Shown here: positions 8,298 to 17,033 of the stretch, piece by piece
Layout: every line of letters begins with the position of its first letter
Numbering within the stretch: position 1 is the first letter of the stretch
Assembly (NCBI GenBank): GCA_042408955.1
Contig: JBHOQQ010000129.1
Location: 1 to 44,763, forward strand
From: CALGSZ01 sp042408955
GTDB lineage: Bacteria > Chloroflexota > Chloroflexia > Thermomicrobiales > UBA6265
Length of the DNA stretch: 44,763 nt
Reading direction: 5' to 3'
The notes under the pieces: model-generated
Databases searched by the model: none
The model's input: the letters and a program-made list of their open reading frames with translations, nothing else
Told to the model about the DNA's origin: nothing
Program-made: the position numbers and the translations under genes

Positions 8298-10814
8298 TCA
8301 CACGACACCGTGACGCAGCGCCCAAGCCGCGGCCGCCGTCCTGGAGTTGACTCCGAGCTTGTTGAGGATGTTCAGCACATGCGTCATTGCCGTGCGATGG
8401 CTGATAAACAGGGCCTCGCCAATCTCCTTGTCGGAATACCCTTCGACAAGCAGACGCAGGACCTCGATCTCCCGCTTGGTCAGCCCAGCCGCCGCGGCGG
8501 CGTCGGCCGCAGGTACCGGCGGCTGCGCTCTGGCTGGCTCTGCCGCCATCGCCTCGATAACAGCCATCCCTTCGCGCACGGCAGCATGAACGGTCATCCC
8601 GTAACCCGCTGACCAAGCTTGATCGAATTCAGCAGAAGGAACCTGGCGCCGCAGCGTGGCCTGCAACTGGTCCTGCCTGCCCTGCTCGGCAGGAGGTAAC
8701 GAAATTCCGATAGCTTGGCGCAAGGCCGCGGCCGCCCCTAGCAGCGTGACGGCACGCATGGCAAGGCCGCTCCGGCTCGCAATAGCCGCGATCCCCGCCA
8801 GTGTCTCAGCGACGCCGCTGCGGTCGCCTTGATCCGCGCGCGCTGTTAGGCTGGCGCGAAAGAGCGCTGCGGCGCGAGGTAAGTCACCGCTGTCTGCCAC
8901 CACCTCGGCGAGATTATGTTGCGTGAGTGCCGCGTTGAGCCGGTCATCAAGGTCTTGCCACACCGCCAGCGCTTCTTCGTACCGCGCAATCGCGCGGGTG
9001 AGATCGCCCTGGCTATAGGCAACGACCCCGAGGTTATTGAGCGCCAGCCCGACGCCGCGCTGATCGCCAAGCTCGCGGTGGATAGCCAGCGCCTCCTGAT
9101 AGAGCGCCTCGGCACGCTGGGGATCCTGCTTGCGGCGCGCTACTCGCCCAAGATTATTGAGCAGCGCGGCGATCCGTGGCCGGTCACCGGCGTCTCGGAG
9201 ATGGCGCAATGCCGCCTCGTAGAGCTCAGTTGCTCGCTCGTAGTCTCCCCGGTCATCCGCGATAACGCCGAGATTATTCAGCACGCTTGGCACACCCGTC
9301 GGGTCGCCCAGCGCCTGGTAGAGCGCCAGCGCTTCCTCATAAAGTCCGGCCGCGCGGTCATAGTCACCCTGGCGGCGGGCGAGCGTTGCGGCGATGACGA
9401 GGGCACGGGCACGGATCTCATTGGGCGTTCCCGAAAGCGCAAGGGCGCGGTCGAGCCAGGAGCGCGCCTCGGTCACATGCCCGCGCGCTTCCCAAAAGCG
9501 ATGCAGCGCGCTCACGATCGTGCAGGCGACGGCACCCTGCCCTTGCTCGATCGTCCATGACAGCGCGGCCCGCAGGTTGGCCAGCTCCTGCTCCAGGCGG
9601 CCGAGCCACATCGCCTGGGCCGAGCCGGTGAGCCCATCCTGAGCCTCCTCCGCGAGCGTGAGCATAAGCTGGGCATGCCGCTCCACGCAGATCTGCTCCT
9701 CACCAGAAGCCCGAAGCTGCTCACGCGCAAATTCCCGGATTGTCTCCAGCATGGAAAACCGGGCCTCGCTCCCCGCCGTCTCCGCGCGCAGCAAGCTCTT
9801 GTCAACAAGGGAGGCAATCCCGTCCAGGACAGAGGAGTCAGGCGTTGGCAATCGAGGGCCAGGGCGAGCCAAGGCGCCTCCCTGCTCCTGGCTTCCAGCC
9901 TCCGGCTCCCCGCTGCAGACAGTGATCGCGGCCTCCAGGGTGAAGCCATCGGCAAAGATGCCCAGCCGTCGAAAGACAACTCGCTCCTCAGGCGTGAGCC
10001 AGTCATGACTCCACGCGATCGTCCCGCGCAGCGTTTGCTGCCGCTCTGGCAGATCGCGGGGTCCACCGGTCAACAGCGCGAGACGGTCGGCCAGAAGCGG
10101 TAGCATCGCCGCGGGCGAGAGCAGCTTGGTGCGGGCGGCGGCAAGTTCCAGCGCAAGAGGGAGCCCGTCGAGCCGGGCACAAATCTCCGCGATTGCCGGG
10201 GCATTGTCGTCCGTCAGCGCCAGATCAGGACGGACCGCTTGGGCGCGCTCCAGGAACAGCGCCACCGCCGGATTCGCCGCAAGCTGCTCAAGCGGAGGGA
10301 GCTGGCGAAGGTCGGGAACAGGCAGCGGCTCCAGGGAGAATTCGCGCTCACCGCGGATTCGGAGCGCGGCGCGGCTGGTCACCAGCGCCTTGAGGTGTGG
10401 GCACGCGGCCAGCAGCGCGGCAAGATCCGGCGCGGCGGATGCGACCTGCTCCAGATTATCCAGAATCAGCAGATATGGATCATCCCCAAGCGCCTGGCGC
10501 AGCGCCAGCGTGAGCGAGGCAGGAGCGGACTCCGTGATACCAAGGTGACGCCCAATCGCTGGCACGACCATATGCGGGTCCGTCACCGTCGCCAGTGGCA
10601 CAAAGGCGATCCGGTCTGGAAACACCGGCGTCATGGCCTGGGCAACGGCAACGGCCAGCCGCGTCTTACCGATGCCACCCGGTCCGGTGATCGTGACGAG
10701 ACGACAGGCTGGTTGCTGCAGGAGGCCGGTCAGCGCGGCCAGCTCTCGATCCCGCCCGAGGAGACCCGTTAGGGGTTGGGGAAGTGCATCCGTGGTGAGC
10801 GCCTCGGCAAGCAT
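8298..10814 (-). CDS. NB-ARC ATPase/TPR/LuxR-type transcriptional regulator
   Basis: 838 residues from ATG 10814 (a GTG at 10868 would add 18). Domain order: NB-ARC/AAA-like ATPase with P-loop GPGGIGKT (44-51) and Walker B YLLILDNLEQV; a winged-helix segment ending SLVDKSLLR; a long TPR array with repeated 'ALYEEALALYQALGDPTGV..NNLG' units; and a C-terminal LuxR helix-turn-helix (LTKREIEVLRLLVEGYSDKE). This is a STAND-type, ATP-switched activator. A low-complexity in-frame stretch (GSQEQGGALARPGPRLPTP) between the winged helix and the 'DGIASLVDKS' block is not usual for the family. It is 124 bases upstream of the PLP enzyme gene on the same strand, making it the candidate regulator of that pathway. 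Confidence 0.93.
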   Translation of the reverse strand: MLAEALTTDALPQPLTGLLGRDRELAALTGLLQQPACRLVTITGPGGIGKTRLAVAVAQAMTPVFPDRIAFVPLATVTDPHMVVPAIGRHLGITESAPASLTLALRQALGDDPYLLILDNLEQVASAAPDLAALLAACPHLKALVTSRAALRIRGEREFSLEPLPVPDLRQLPPLEQLAANPAVALFLERAQAVRPDLALTDDNAPAIAEICARLDGLPLALELAAARTKLLSPAAMLPLLADRLALLTGGPRDLPERQQTLRGTIAWSHDWLTPEERVVFRRLGIFADGFTLEAAITVCSGEPEAGSQEQGGALARPGPRLPTPDSSVLDGIASLVDKSLLRAETAGSEARFSMLETIREFAREQLRASGEEQICVERHAQLMLTLAEEAQDGLTGSAQAMWLGRLEQELANLRAALSWTIEQGQGAVACTIVSALHRFWEARGHVTEARSWLDRALALSGTPNEIRARALVIAATLARRQGDYDRAAGLYEEALALYQALGDPTGVPSVLNNLGVIADDRGDYERATELYEAALRHLRDAGDRPRIAALLNNLGRVARRKQDPQRAEALYQEALAIHRELGDQRGVGLALNNLGVVAYSQGDLTRAIARYEEALAVWQDLDDRLNAALTQHNLAEVVADSGDLPRAAALFRASLTARADQGDRSGVAETLAGIAAIASRSGLAMRAVTLLGAAAALRQAIGISLPPAEQGRQDQLQATLRRQVPSAEFDQAWSAGYGMTVHAAVREGMAVIEAMAAEPARAQPPVPAADAAAAAGLTKREIEVLRLLVEGYSDKEIGEALFISHRTAMTHVLNILNKLGVNSRTAAAAWALRHGVV

Positions 10815-10994
10815 AGCGCGCTCTCGCTTCTGATCACGACGCCGTTTGACGCCCCATTCGACGCCCACTATGGATCATGAGCGCTCAGCACGTGCGCGTC
10901 AACTGGGCCCGGCCTTGCGCCCGGCGCCTTCACCTCTGCCCTGGCTCCTGGCCATCCCGCTTCTCAGATTCCCATTCCGTTTTCTGCTGGCATC

Positions 10995-12224
10995 TCACTT
11001 CCCGGTAGAGACAATGCGGTAGAGGACACCCGCGTCGTCGTCCGAGACGATGATGCTGCCGTCCGGCGCCATGACGATGCCAGCCGGACGGCCCCAGCGA
11101 TCACCGCGCTCGTTCTGCCAGCCCGTGGCAAAGTCCATGGCGGCAACCGGAACGCCGTCCTCCATGTCGATGCGCAGCACCTTGGGTGCGGCCGGCGGCT
11201 GGCGATTCCACGAGCCATGCTGCACGACGAAGAGATCGCCTTGCATCTCCGCTGGCAAGACGTCGCTCGTGGCGAACGCAAGACCGAGCGGCGCGGAATG
11301 TGCCTGGATGCCGATCGTCGGTGGGGTGACGCCGGAGCAATCGTTGCCCTCCTCTTGCGGCGTCCCATCTGGCGGCTGGCAATATGGCCAGCCGTAGTCG
11401 GCGCCTTGCACAACGATCGTCACCAAATCGGGTGGAATTTCATTGCCCTGGTGATCGCGCTCGTTCACGGTCGCCCAGAGGAGACCGGTGCCTGGCTGAA
11501 ACGCGAGTCCAACAGGGTTGCGCAGTCCCCAAGCAAACCGCTCGTAGCCGGTGCCATCCGGGTTGTACCGCAGCACTGCTGCCCGCCGCTCGTCATCCTC
11601 AACGCAGATGTTGCAGGATGAGCCTACCGCGAGATAGAGCTTGCCATCAGGACCAAACGCAACGGTTCGCGTCGAATGCCCGCCGGTGGGCAAATCAGGA
11701 ATGACAATCTCCCCTTCTCCCACCGGGCCATGCGGATCGTAGGGGAACCGGGTCACGCGGTCGGTCTCGCCGACATAGAGATAGAGGGTGCCCCCATCCT
11801 CATACAACGCGACATTTGACGGAGCGTGGAGTCCAGAGATCAGCGGTGCGGGCGGCGCTGGACTCGGTGGGATTGTCCCATCAGCCGCTGCCTCATAGCG
11901 ATAGATCGCATCATCGCCCCGGCCAGCCACCAACAGGTTGCCCGCCGGATCGAACGCCATGAACCGGGGATCATGCAATCCCGTGGCCAAAAGCTCGATG
12001 CGGAAACCCGGCGGCACGTTCACCATGGTGCCTGGGAACTGCATCCCGTCAGCGACCTGCATCTGGACCGGAACGAGTTCGGGATTTGCCGTAGCCGCGT
12101 CGTTCACAACCAGTAGTGGCCAATCTTCCTGCGCCAACGCGCTCGGCAAGGAGATCGCTCCCAGGCACGTGAGCACGATCACACACCGAGCTAGCCAGTG
12201 CACCAACGTGGCAGAGCTACGCAT
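10995..12224 (-). CDS. Secreted PQQ-type glucose/sorbosone dehydrogenase family protein
   Basis: 409 residues. A signal peptide (LARCVIVLTCLGAISLPSALAQ) precedes a six-bladed beta-propeller of the soluble aldose sugar/L-sorbosone dehydrogenase family. Typical strings are VPPGFRIELLATGLHDPRFM, LPTGGHSTRTVAFGPDGKLY (with the family histidine in GGH), WGLRNPVGLAFQPGTG and VQGADYGWPYC. Known members oxidise sugars outside the membrane using PQQ and calcium, but many homologues are uncharacterised. Cysteines in 'SSCNICVED' and 'YCQPPDG...NDC' could form disulfides. ATG start behind AAAGGATGG. It stands alone between the regulator and the GGDEF-EAL gene; the flanking gaps (about 180 and 244 bases) show no gene. 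Confidence 0.9.
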   Translation of the reverse strand: MRSSATLVHWLARCVIVLTCLGAISLPSALAQEDWPLLVVNDAATANPELVPVQMQVADGMQFPGTMVNVPPGFRIELLATGLHDPRFMAFDPAGNLLVAGRGDDAIYRYEAAADGTIPPSPAPPAPLISGLHAPSNVALYEDGGTLYLYVGETDRVTRFPYDPHGPVGEGEIVIPDLPTGGHSTRTVAFGPDGKLYLAVGSSCNICVEDDERRAAVLRYNPDGTGYERFAWGLRNPVGLAFQPGTGLLWATVNERDHQGNEIPPDLVTIVVQGADYGWPYCQPPDGTPQEEGNDCSGVTPPTIGIQAHSAPLGLAFATSDVLPAEMQGDLFVVQHGSWNRQPPAAPKVLRIDMEDGVPVAAMDFATGWQNERGDRWGRPAGIVMAPDGSIIVSDDDAGVLYRIVSTGK

Positions 12225-12468
12225 CCATCCATCCTTTCGTTTCTGGCTGGCCGCGCGTCGCTTGCGCTATGGGTGAGGCGAAGCGGCACAGCCGGCGGCG
12301 CGCCATCTGACCACCAACGAGCATCCTCACGCTCCCGGATGCCGGTCCGTACCAGATGGTAGAGCAAGTGTACGGATTGCGGTGGGAAGCCGGTGGCAGC
12401 GAACGATAGCTACGCTACGCTGCCGTGATGGTGATAAGAGCGTGGTGCGCATGCGCGCGTTCGTTGTG

Positions 12469-14949
12469 TCACGCCGAGATCGGCTCGCTTTGGATCGTAT
12501 TGCCGCGAATCCCTGGCAGCACCCAGGTGGCTGGCGACGAGAGATATCGCACGAGCTCATCCGCAGCGATCGGTGGGCAGAAGAGGTTGCCCTGCGCCTG
12601 CTCGCAACCCAGCGCCCGCAAGAGCGCGAGCTGATCGGGACGCTCGACGCCCTCGGCCATCACGGCCAGCCCAAGTCCATGCGCCAAGCCGACGACGGCC
12701 TGGGCGATTGTCGTCGCATCCCGGCTGCGACCAAGGGCGGCGACGAGCGATTGATCGATTTGCAAGGTGTCCACCGGAAATCGTTGCAAAGAACTCAGCG
12801 AGGACGTGCCAGTCCCGAAGTCATCAATGACCACGCGCACGCCAATGTCCTGAAGCGCCCGCAGCGTTGCTGCCGTGGCGTCGGCATTCTTCATCGCCGC
12901 CGATTCGGAAACCTCAAGTCGGAGACGTGCCGGCGGCAGCCCGCTTTCCTGGAGGGCATGGGCCACCCGCGTGGGCAGCGCGGGATCATAAAACTGTCTG
13001 CTGGTAAAATTCACGCTGAGTATGGGCGGATTGGGCAGTACCCGGCCCCAGCCTGCTGCCTCGTGGCAGGCAGTGTCCAGCACCCAGGATCCAATCTCGC
13101 CGATCAGCCCGGTCTCCTCTGCGATCGGAATGAAGACGAGCGGTGGTACCCAGCCTCGCTCAGGATGCGCCCAGCGCAATAATGCCTCCACTGCCACCGG
13201 TTGTCCGCGAACGAGATCAATCTTCGGTTGGTAGAGCACACGTAGCTCTCCACGCTCCAGTGCCCGGCGCAGATCCGCCTCCAGCGCCAGCCGCTCTCTC
13301 GCCGCCGCGCCCATGGTGGCATCGAAGAAGGCATACCGGTTTCGTCCGCCCTCCTTCGCGCGATACAAGGCCGTATCGGCATCTCGCAAGATATCCGCGC
13401 CTCGACGGTGATCTGGGCTCGGACGGACGATGCCGATACTCGTGGAGATCACCATCTCCTTCGAGCCCAGCAACACAACGGGTTTCGTCATGCTCTCAAT
13501 GATGCGCCGGGCGACCTGCGCCGCCTCATGATCCTCAACGATGTCTTCGAGCAGGATCGTGAATTCATCGCCTCCCAGGCGAGCAACGGTATCCGCCGGG
13601 CGAATCGAGCCACGCAGGCGATCGGCAACGGCAATTAGCAATTGATCACCGGCCTCATGGCCGAGGGTATCGTTGATGAGCTTAAACCGGTCGAGATCGA
13701 GGAACAGGACCGCGATGCGCGGCTGCCCATCGGGAGCGCGCGCCAGCGCCTCGTCAAGACGCCGCAAAAAGAGCGCCCGGTTAGGAAGGTCTGTGAGTGG
13801 ATCGTGGAAGGCGCGGTGCACCAACTGCTCTTCCAGACGCTTCCGTTCCGTGATGTCGTGCAACGTGCCAACGATCCGTGCGGGTTTGCCATCGCGCCCA
13901 GGCACGACCTCGCCGCGCGCGTGAATGACCCGCTCTTCGCCGTCTGGCCGGATGATGCGATGATCAATGGCGTACGGCACGCCGCGCTGTGCCTCTTCGA
14001 GCGCGGCTGCAACCGCCGGCCGGTCGTCAGGGTGAACGACCGCCAAATAGTGCTCGGTTGACGGGCGAATGGTCTCCGGATCGAGGCCGAGCAGGCGGTA
14101 GAGGGTGGGCGACCAGCGCTGGTCGCTCTTGCGCAGATCCCAGTCCAGACTACCGAGGAGCGCCACCTCCTGCGCCGCGGCGAGGTTCGCTTCCGCGCGC
14201 CGGCGCATTGCAACGTGTCGCTGGAGCGAGCTATAGATGGCTGCCATCGGCAACAGGAGCAGGAGCAGCGCCCAAGCCTGGGCATTCGCGATCACGGCGG
14301 CGAGCAAGCCAAGACCTAGCTGGGCCGCGTATTGCACGTGCTCGACCGGCTGCGCTCCCAGCGTCAGGTCGGAAAACGCCGTGAGCACAGGGACGCCCTC
14401 TTCAAAGGCGATGATGCCAGCAAGGCCGAGCCGGTCTACGAAATACATCGCCAGGCCGGCCACGATGGTCGCGATAACGGGCATAGGGAGAGCGAAATCC
14501 GGTTCCTGGGGCTCCCAGCCCACCGCCGCGAGCGTGAGCGCTCCGGCCGCAACCTTGAGCGTTGCAAACGAGATATTGAACATATCCTGAGGCATGTCGC
14601 GACGTCGCAGCACCGGTGGGAGCCAGAAAGCCATTGGTTGAATCGCCATGGCAAGTGTCACACCAGTAAGCGTTATCAACACGGCAATCCCCGGCTCGAA
14701 CAGCATCACGGCCGGTAAGACGGCAATCGTCTCGAGCACGAGAGCTTCGCGATGCCCCGCGTTGATTGGGAACAACAACGCCAGGACCACACCCATTGCC
14801 AGCGCGATCGCCAGCGCGAGGTGCCTTCCCGCTGGCGCGTGAGCGAAGCTCGCCAGCGCAACGACGGTCGCGGCAGCGGCAGCAACGCTTGCCCCGATAT
14901 ACAGCTTGGTGCCACCCTTCAATGGTGGTAGTGTGGACTGGTCGGCCAT
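12469..14949 (-). CDS. Membrane-bound PAS-GGDEF-EAL cyclic-di-GMP protein
   Basis: 826 residues. Residues ~15-240 hold about eight predicted membrane helices, an uncharacterised sensory region. A PAS/PAC domain follows (~260-370, ending VGTLHDITERK), then GGDEF (~375-545) with an intact GGDEF at 459-463 and an inhibitory-site RPAD exactly five residues before it, then EAL (~555-810) with EALLRW at 588-593, DDFGTGTSSL and AEGVE. The key residues of both domains look complete, so it may both make and break c-di-GMP, or one activity may control the other. The initiator is ATG 14949. It lies between the sugar dehydrogenase and a small secreted peptide gene, all on the minus strand, without obvious operon linkage. 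Confidence 0.93.
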   Translation of the reverse strand: MADQSTLPPLKGGTKLYIGASVAAAAATVVALASFAHAPAGRHLALAIALAMGVVLALLFPINAGHREALVLETIAVLPAVMLFEPGIAVLITLTGVTLAMAIQPMAFWLPPVLRRRDMPQDMFNISFATLKVAAGALTLAAVGWEPQEPDFALPMPVIATIVAGLAMYFVDRLGLAGIIAFEEGVPVLTAFSDLTLGAQPVEHVQYAAQLGLGLLAAVIANAQAWALLLLLLPMAAIYSSLQRHVAMRRRAEANLAAAQEVALLGSLDWDLRKSDQRWSPTLYRLLGLDPETIRPSTEHYLAVVHPDDRPAVAAALEEAQRGVPYAIDHRIIRPDGEERVIHARGEVVPGRDGKPARIVGTLHDITERKRLEEQLVHRAFHDPLTDLPNRALFLRRLDEALARAPDGQPRIAVLFLDLDRFKLINDTLGHEAGDQLLIAVADRLRGSIRPADTVARLGGDEFTILLEDIVEDHEAAQVARRIIESMTKPVVLLGSKEMVISTSIGIVRPSPDHRRGADILRDADTALYRAKEGGRNRYAFFDATMGAAARERLALEADLRRALERGELRVLYQPKIDLVRGQPVAVEALLRWAHPERGWVPPLVFIPIAEETGLIGEIGSWVLDTACHEAAGWGRVLPNPPILSVNFTSRQFYDPALPTRVAHALQESGLPPARLRLEVSESAAMKNADATAATLRALQDIGVRVVIDDFGTGTSSLSSLQRFPVDTLQIDQSLVAALGRSRDATTIAQAVVGLAHGLGLAVMAEGVERPDQLALLRALGCEQAQGNLFCPPIAADELVRYLSSPATWVLPGIRGNTIQSEPISA

Positions 14950-15140
14950 GGCACCTCTCGCAGGACCAGCACGGCGGCCGATGCATCACGCGGCGCTGCG
15001 CATCACCAATTGATCGCCCTCGTCGTCACTCGCTCTCACCACACGTGATGCCATCATACCTGGCAGCGGGCAATCCGTCGATCCTGCCGCACGTCGTGCC
15101 AGAGCGAGACGGCGAGTTGATGATGCTTTTTGTAGCGACA

Positions 15141-15183
15141 CAGAAAGACCAGCGGGGCGGTAGCTCTTCCTCCGCCCCGCTGG
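15141..15183 (-). terminator. Strong intrinsic terminator after the 44-residue peptide gene
   Basis: Perfect 12-bp stem (15149-15160 with 15172-15183, CCAGCGGGGCGG and its complement), 11-base loop, followed on the minus strand by TCTTTCT. It lies 30 bases past the stop of the small peptide gene and before the GGDEF-EAL gene, so the peptide gene has its own transcription unit. Confidence 0.82.
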
Positions 15184-15213
15184 CACGATTCTCAGATCGC
15201 CGATTCCGGCGCC

Positions 15214-15348
15214 CTAGCACCCCCGGCACCAGTACGAGGACTGAGGCTGGACCGTGCCTCCTCCACCAGCCGAGACCGCGCCCGTGCCAAGCGTCACAGC
15301 AACCGCGACCAGAACCAAGCAGACCGCTGTTCGAATTACACGCTTCAT
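15214..15348 (-). CDS. Small secreted peptide ending in a CxxC motif (44 residues)
   Basis: A 44-codon gene too short for usual length cut-offs. The ATG at 15348 follows a purine-rich GGGGGGC run. The product has a textbook signal peptide (MKRVIRTAVCLVLVAVAVTL, then GTGAVSA as a likely cleavage site). The mature part is only about 17 residues: GGGGTVQPQSSYWCRGC. It therefore ends in an aromatic-CxxC tail that could form a disulfide, bind metal or be modified. A perfect intrinsic terminator lies 30 bases downstream and a repeat-rich leader lies upstream, both supporting a real gene. I recognise no family. It could be a signalling peptide, a bacteriocin-like product or a surface peptide. Confidence 0.68.
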   Translation of the reverse strand: MKRVIRTAVCLVLVAVAVTLGTGAVSAGGGGTVQPQSSYWCRGC

Positions 15349-15652
15349 CGCTGCCCCCCATTTGCCAGTTCCGTTTGGCCTCATCCAGTTCGCTCACGGA
15401 ACTGCTCCAACTGGCCTAGGATCATGCTAGGGAGGGGAAGCCAAAGCGCCTATGACCTACGGGTTGGATCAGTCGTCAGGACAATAGGACTGATTGATCC
15501 CCCACGTGGCATAGCCCGATCTGGTCAGATGGGCGAGAACGGCGATGATGCGCGAAGGCGCAGACGCCACTTTCGCGACAGCGTAGATTTCTCGTAGAAT
15601 GACGCTGCGCAAATCATCGAACGAACGATGTGTCGGAGAGGGAGTTCGCACG
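15349..15652. other. Divergent intergenic region with structured leader
   Basis: 304 bases between the divergent 44-residue peptide gene and the Rieske oxygenase. Four short related blocks lie at 15365-15373 (CAGTTCCGT), 15384-15390, 15395-15403 (ACGGAACTG) and 15408-15414, forming nested or alternative inverted repeats in the peptide gene's leader. On the plus strand, TAGAAT just before 15601 is a possible -10 box for the oxygenase, with a poor -35. No other gene is convincing. Confidence 0.45.
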
Positions 15653-16933
15653 ATGGCCGAAGTTACGCCCCACAACGGGCACCGCAACCGCACGAATGGG
15701 TCTGCTCTCGCTTCACCCGTGGCTCCCGGCGAGGTCGCGGCGGTCCGCCAGCCAACCACGCGGGCATCGCTCCTACCAGCACGGGTGTACCATGATCCAG
15801 AGATCTTCGCCTACGAGCAAGAAGCGTGGTTCGCTAAGGGCTGGATCTGCGTCGGCCGTGAGGAAGATATCGAGCTTCCAGGGCAATATTTTTTGACGCG
15901 CCTCTGTGAAGAGAATCTCATCGTCGTCCGCGATCACGACGGCGCCGTTCGCGCCTTCTTCAATTTCTGCCGCCACCGGGGCGCAACCCTCGTGACGAAG
16001 GAACGTGACCGCGTGCCGCGATTCCAATGCCCGTATCATGCCTGGGTGTACGATCTCGATGGGCGCCTCCACAAACCCCGGCATACCGACATCCTCGAAA
16101 ATTTCAACTTGGACGAGTGGGGGCTTGTTCCTGTCAATCTTGGATTGTGGCAAGGATTTATCTTCCTCAACCTCTCAGGCGATGCTCCCCCATTGGCCGA
16201 ATCGCTCGGAGATATGCCGGCATGGTTCGATCGCTTCGATTTGGGCAGCCTGCGCCGGGCCCGACAGATTGATTATGAGGTCAAGGCAAACTGGAAGGCG
16301 ATCATCGAAAACTATTCCGAGTGCTACCATTGCCCGGGCGTTCATCCCCAGCTCAACCGCATTACCCCCTACAACCTTGGGGAGTGGATTCCTACGAACG
16401 GTCCCTGGAGCGCCAGTTGGATGCCGGTCGTGGGCGACCATGACACGCTGACCATGGATGGCCACATGACCGCGCACGGGCGCGACTTGCTCCCCGGCAT
16501 GACCGAGCAGGACCACAACAAGGTCTATTACTTCGTCGTGTGGCCGAACCTGCTGATCAGCCTCCACCCGGACTATCTCATGACTCACCGGGTTGTCCCG
16601 CTCTCACCAGAGCGCACCTCCATTGCCTGCGAATGGTTCTTCGATCCCGAAGATATGGCCCGGCCAGGATTTGACCCCAGTGATGCCGTCGAATTCTGGG
16701 ATCTGACGAACCGTCAGGACTGGGAGGTGTGCGAGCTTCAGCAGGAAGGCACGCGCTCCCGTGCCTACACGCCCGGCCGGTTCACTGCGATGGAGAGTGG
16801 CGTTCACGCCTTTGATCTTCATGTTGCCGATCGGTATGCCAACGATGGTGTCCTGACGCCACTCAATCGCATCAGCAAGGCCGAGGCAAGCGGCAAGCTC
16901 GCTGGCCGCAAGCAACGCGTGAGCCAGGGGTAG
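15653..16933 (+). CDS. Rieske-type ring-hydroxylating oxygenase, alpha subunit
   Basis: 426 residues. The N-terminal Rieske [2Fe-2S] domain has C106-x-H108 (FCRHRGA) and C126-x2-H129 (CPYHAWVYDLDG). The C-terminal catalytic domain has the mononuclear iron site: NWKAIIENYSECYHCPGVHP with H226 and H231, and a likely third ligand Asp in NRQDWEVCE. The full-length layout matches bacterial aromatic-ring or quaternary-amine oxygenase alpha subunits (CntA-like group). The ATG at 15653 is preferred over an upstream in-frame start because GGAGAGGGAG precedes it. No beta subunit, ferredoxin or reductase gene is adjacent, so electron partners must be elsewhere. The substrate is unknown. Confidence 0.92.
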   Translation: MAEVTPHNGHRNRTNGSALASPVAPGEVAAVRQPTTRASLLPARVYHDPEIFAYEQEAWFAKGWICVGREEDIELPGQYFLTRLCEENLIVVRDHDGAVRAFFNFCRHRGATLVTKERDRVPRFQCPYHAWVYDLDGRLHKPRHTDILENFNLDEWGLVPVNLGLWQGFIFLNLSGDAPPLAESLGDMPAWFDRFDLGSLRRARQIDYEVKANWKAIIENYSECYHCPGVHPQLNRITPYNLGEWIPTNGPWSASWMPVVGDHDTLTMDGHMTAHGRDLLPGMTEQDHNKVYYFVVWPNLLISLHPDYLMTHRVVPLSPERTSIACEWFFDPEDMARPGFDPSDAVEFWDLTNRQDWEVCELQQEGTRSRAYTPGRFTAMESGVHAFDLHVADRYANDGVLTPLNRISKAEASGKLAGRKQRVSQG

Positions 16934-17033
16934 GCGCCCGGCACCCATAGTGCTTCGGCTCGTGTTGCTCCGCTGGTACGCCTGTCAGGGCACCCAAGAC
17001 GCGCGCGATCAACCAAGGGTCACGAAGCATCGG

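Noticed and set aside
12382..13182. 266-residue plus-strand frame opposite the EAL domain
   Set aside because: The minus strand codes an intact EAL domain; the plus frame is a high-GC shadow.
15469..15610. Minus-strand frame ending YATWGINQSYCPDD, similar in style to the nearby secreted peptide
   Set aside because: It has no SD and no signal peptide, and overlaps the oxygenase leader. The resemblance of the tail is suggestive but too weak to call.
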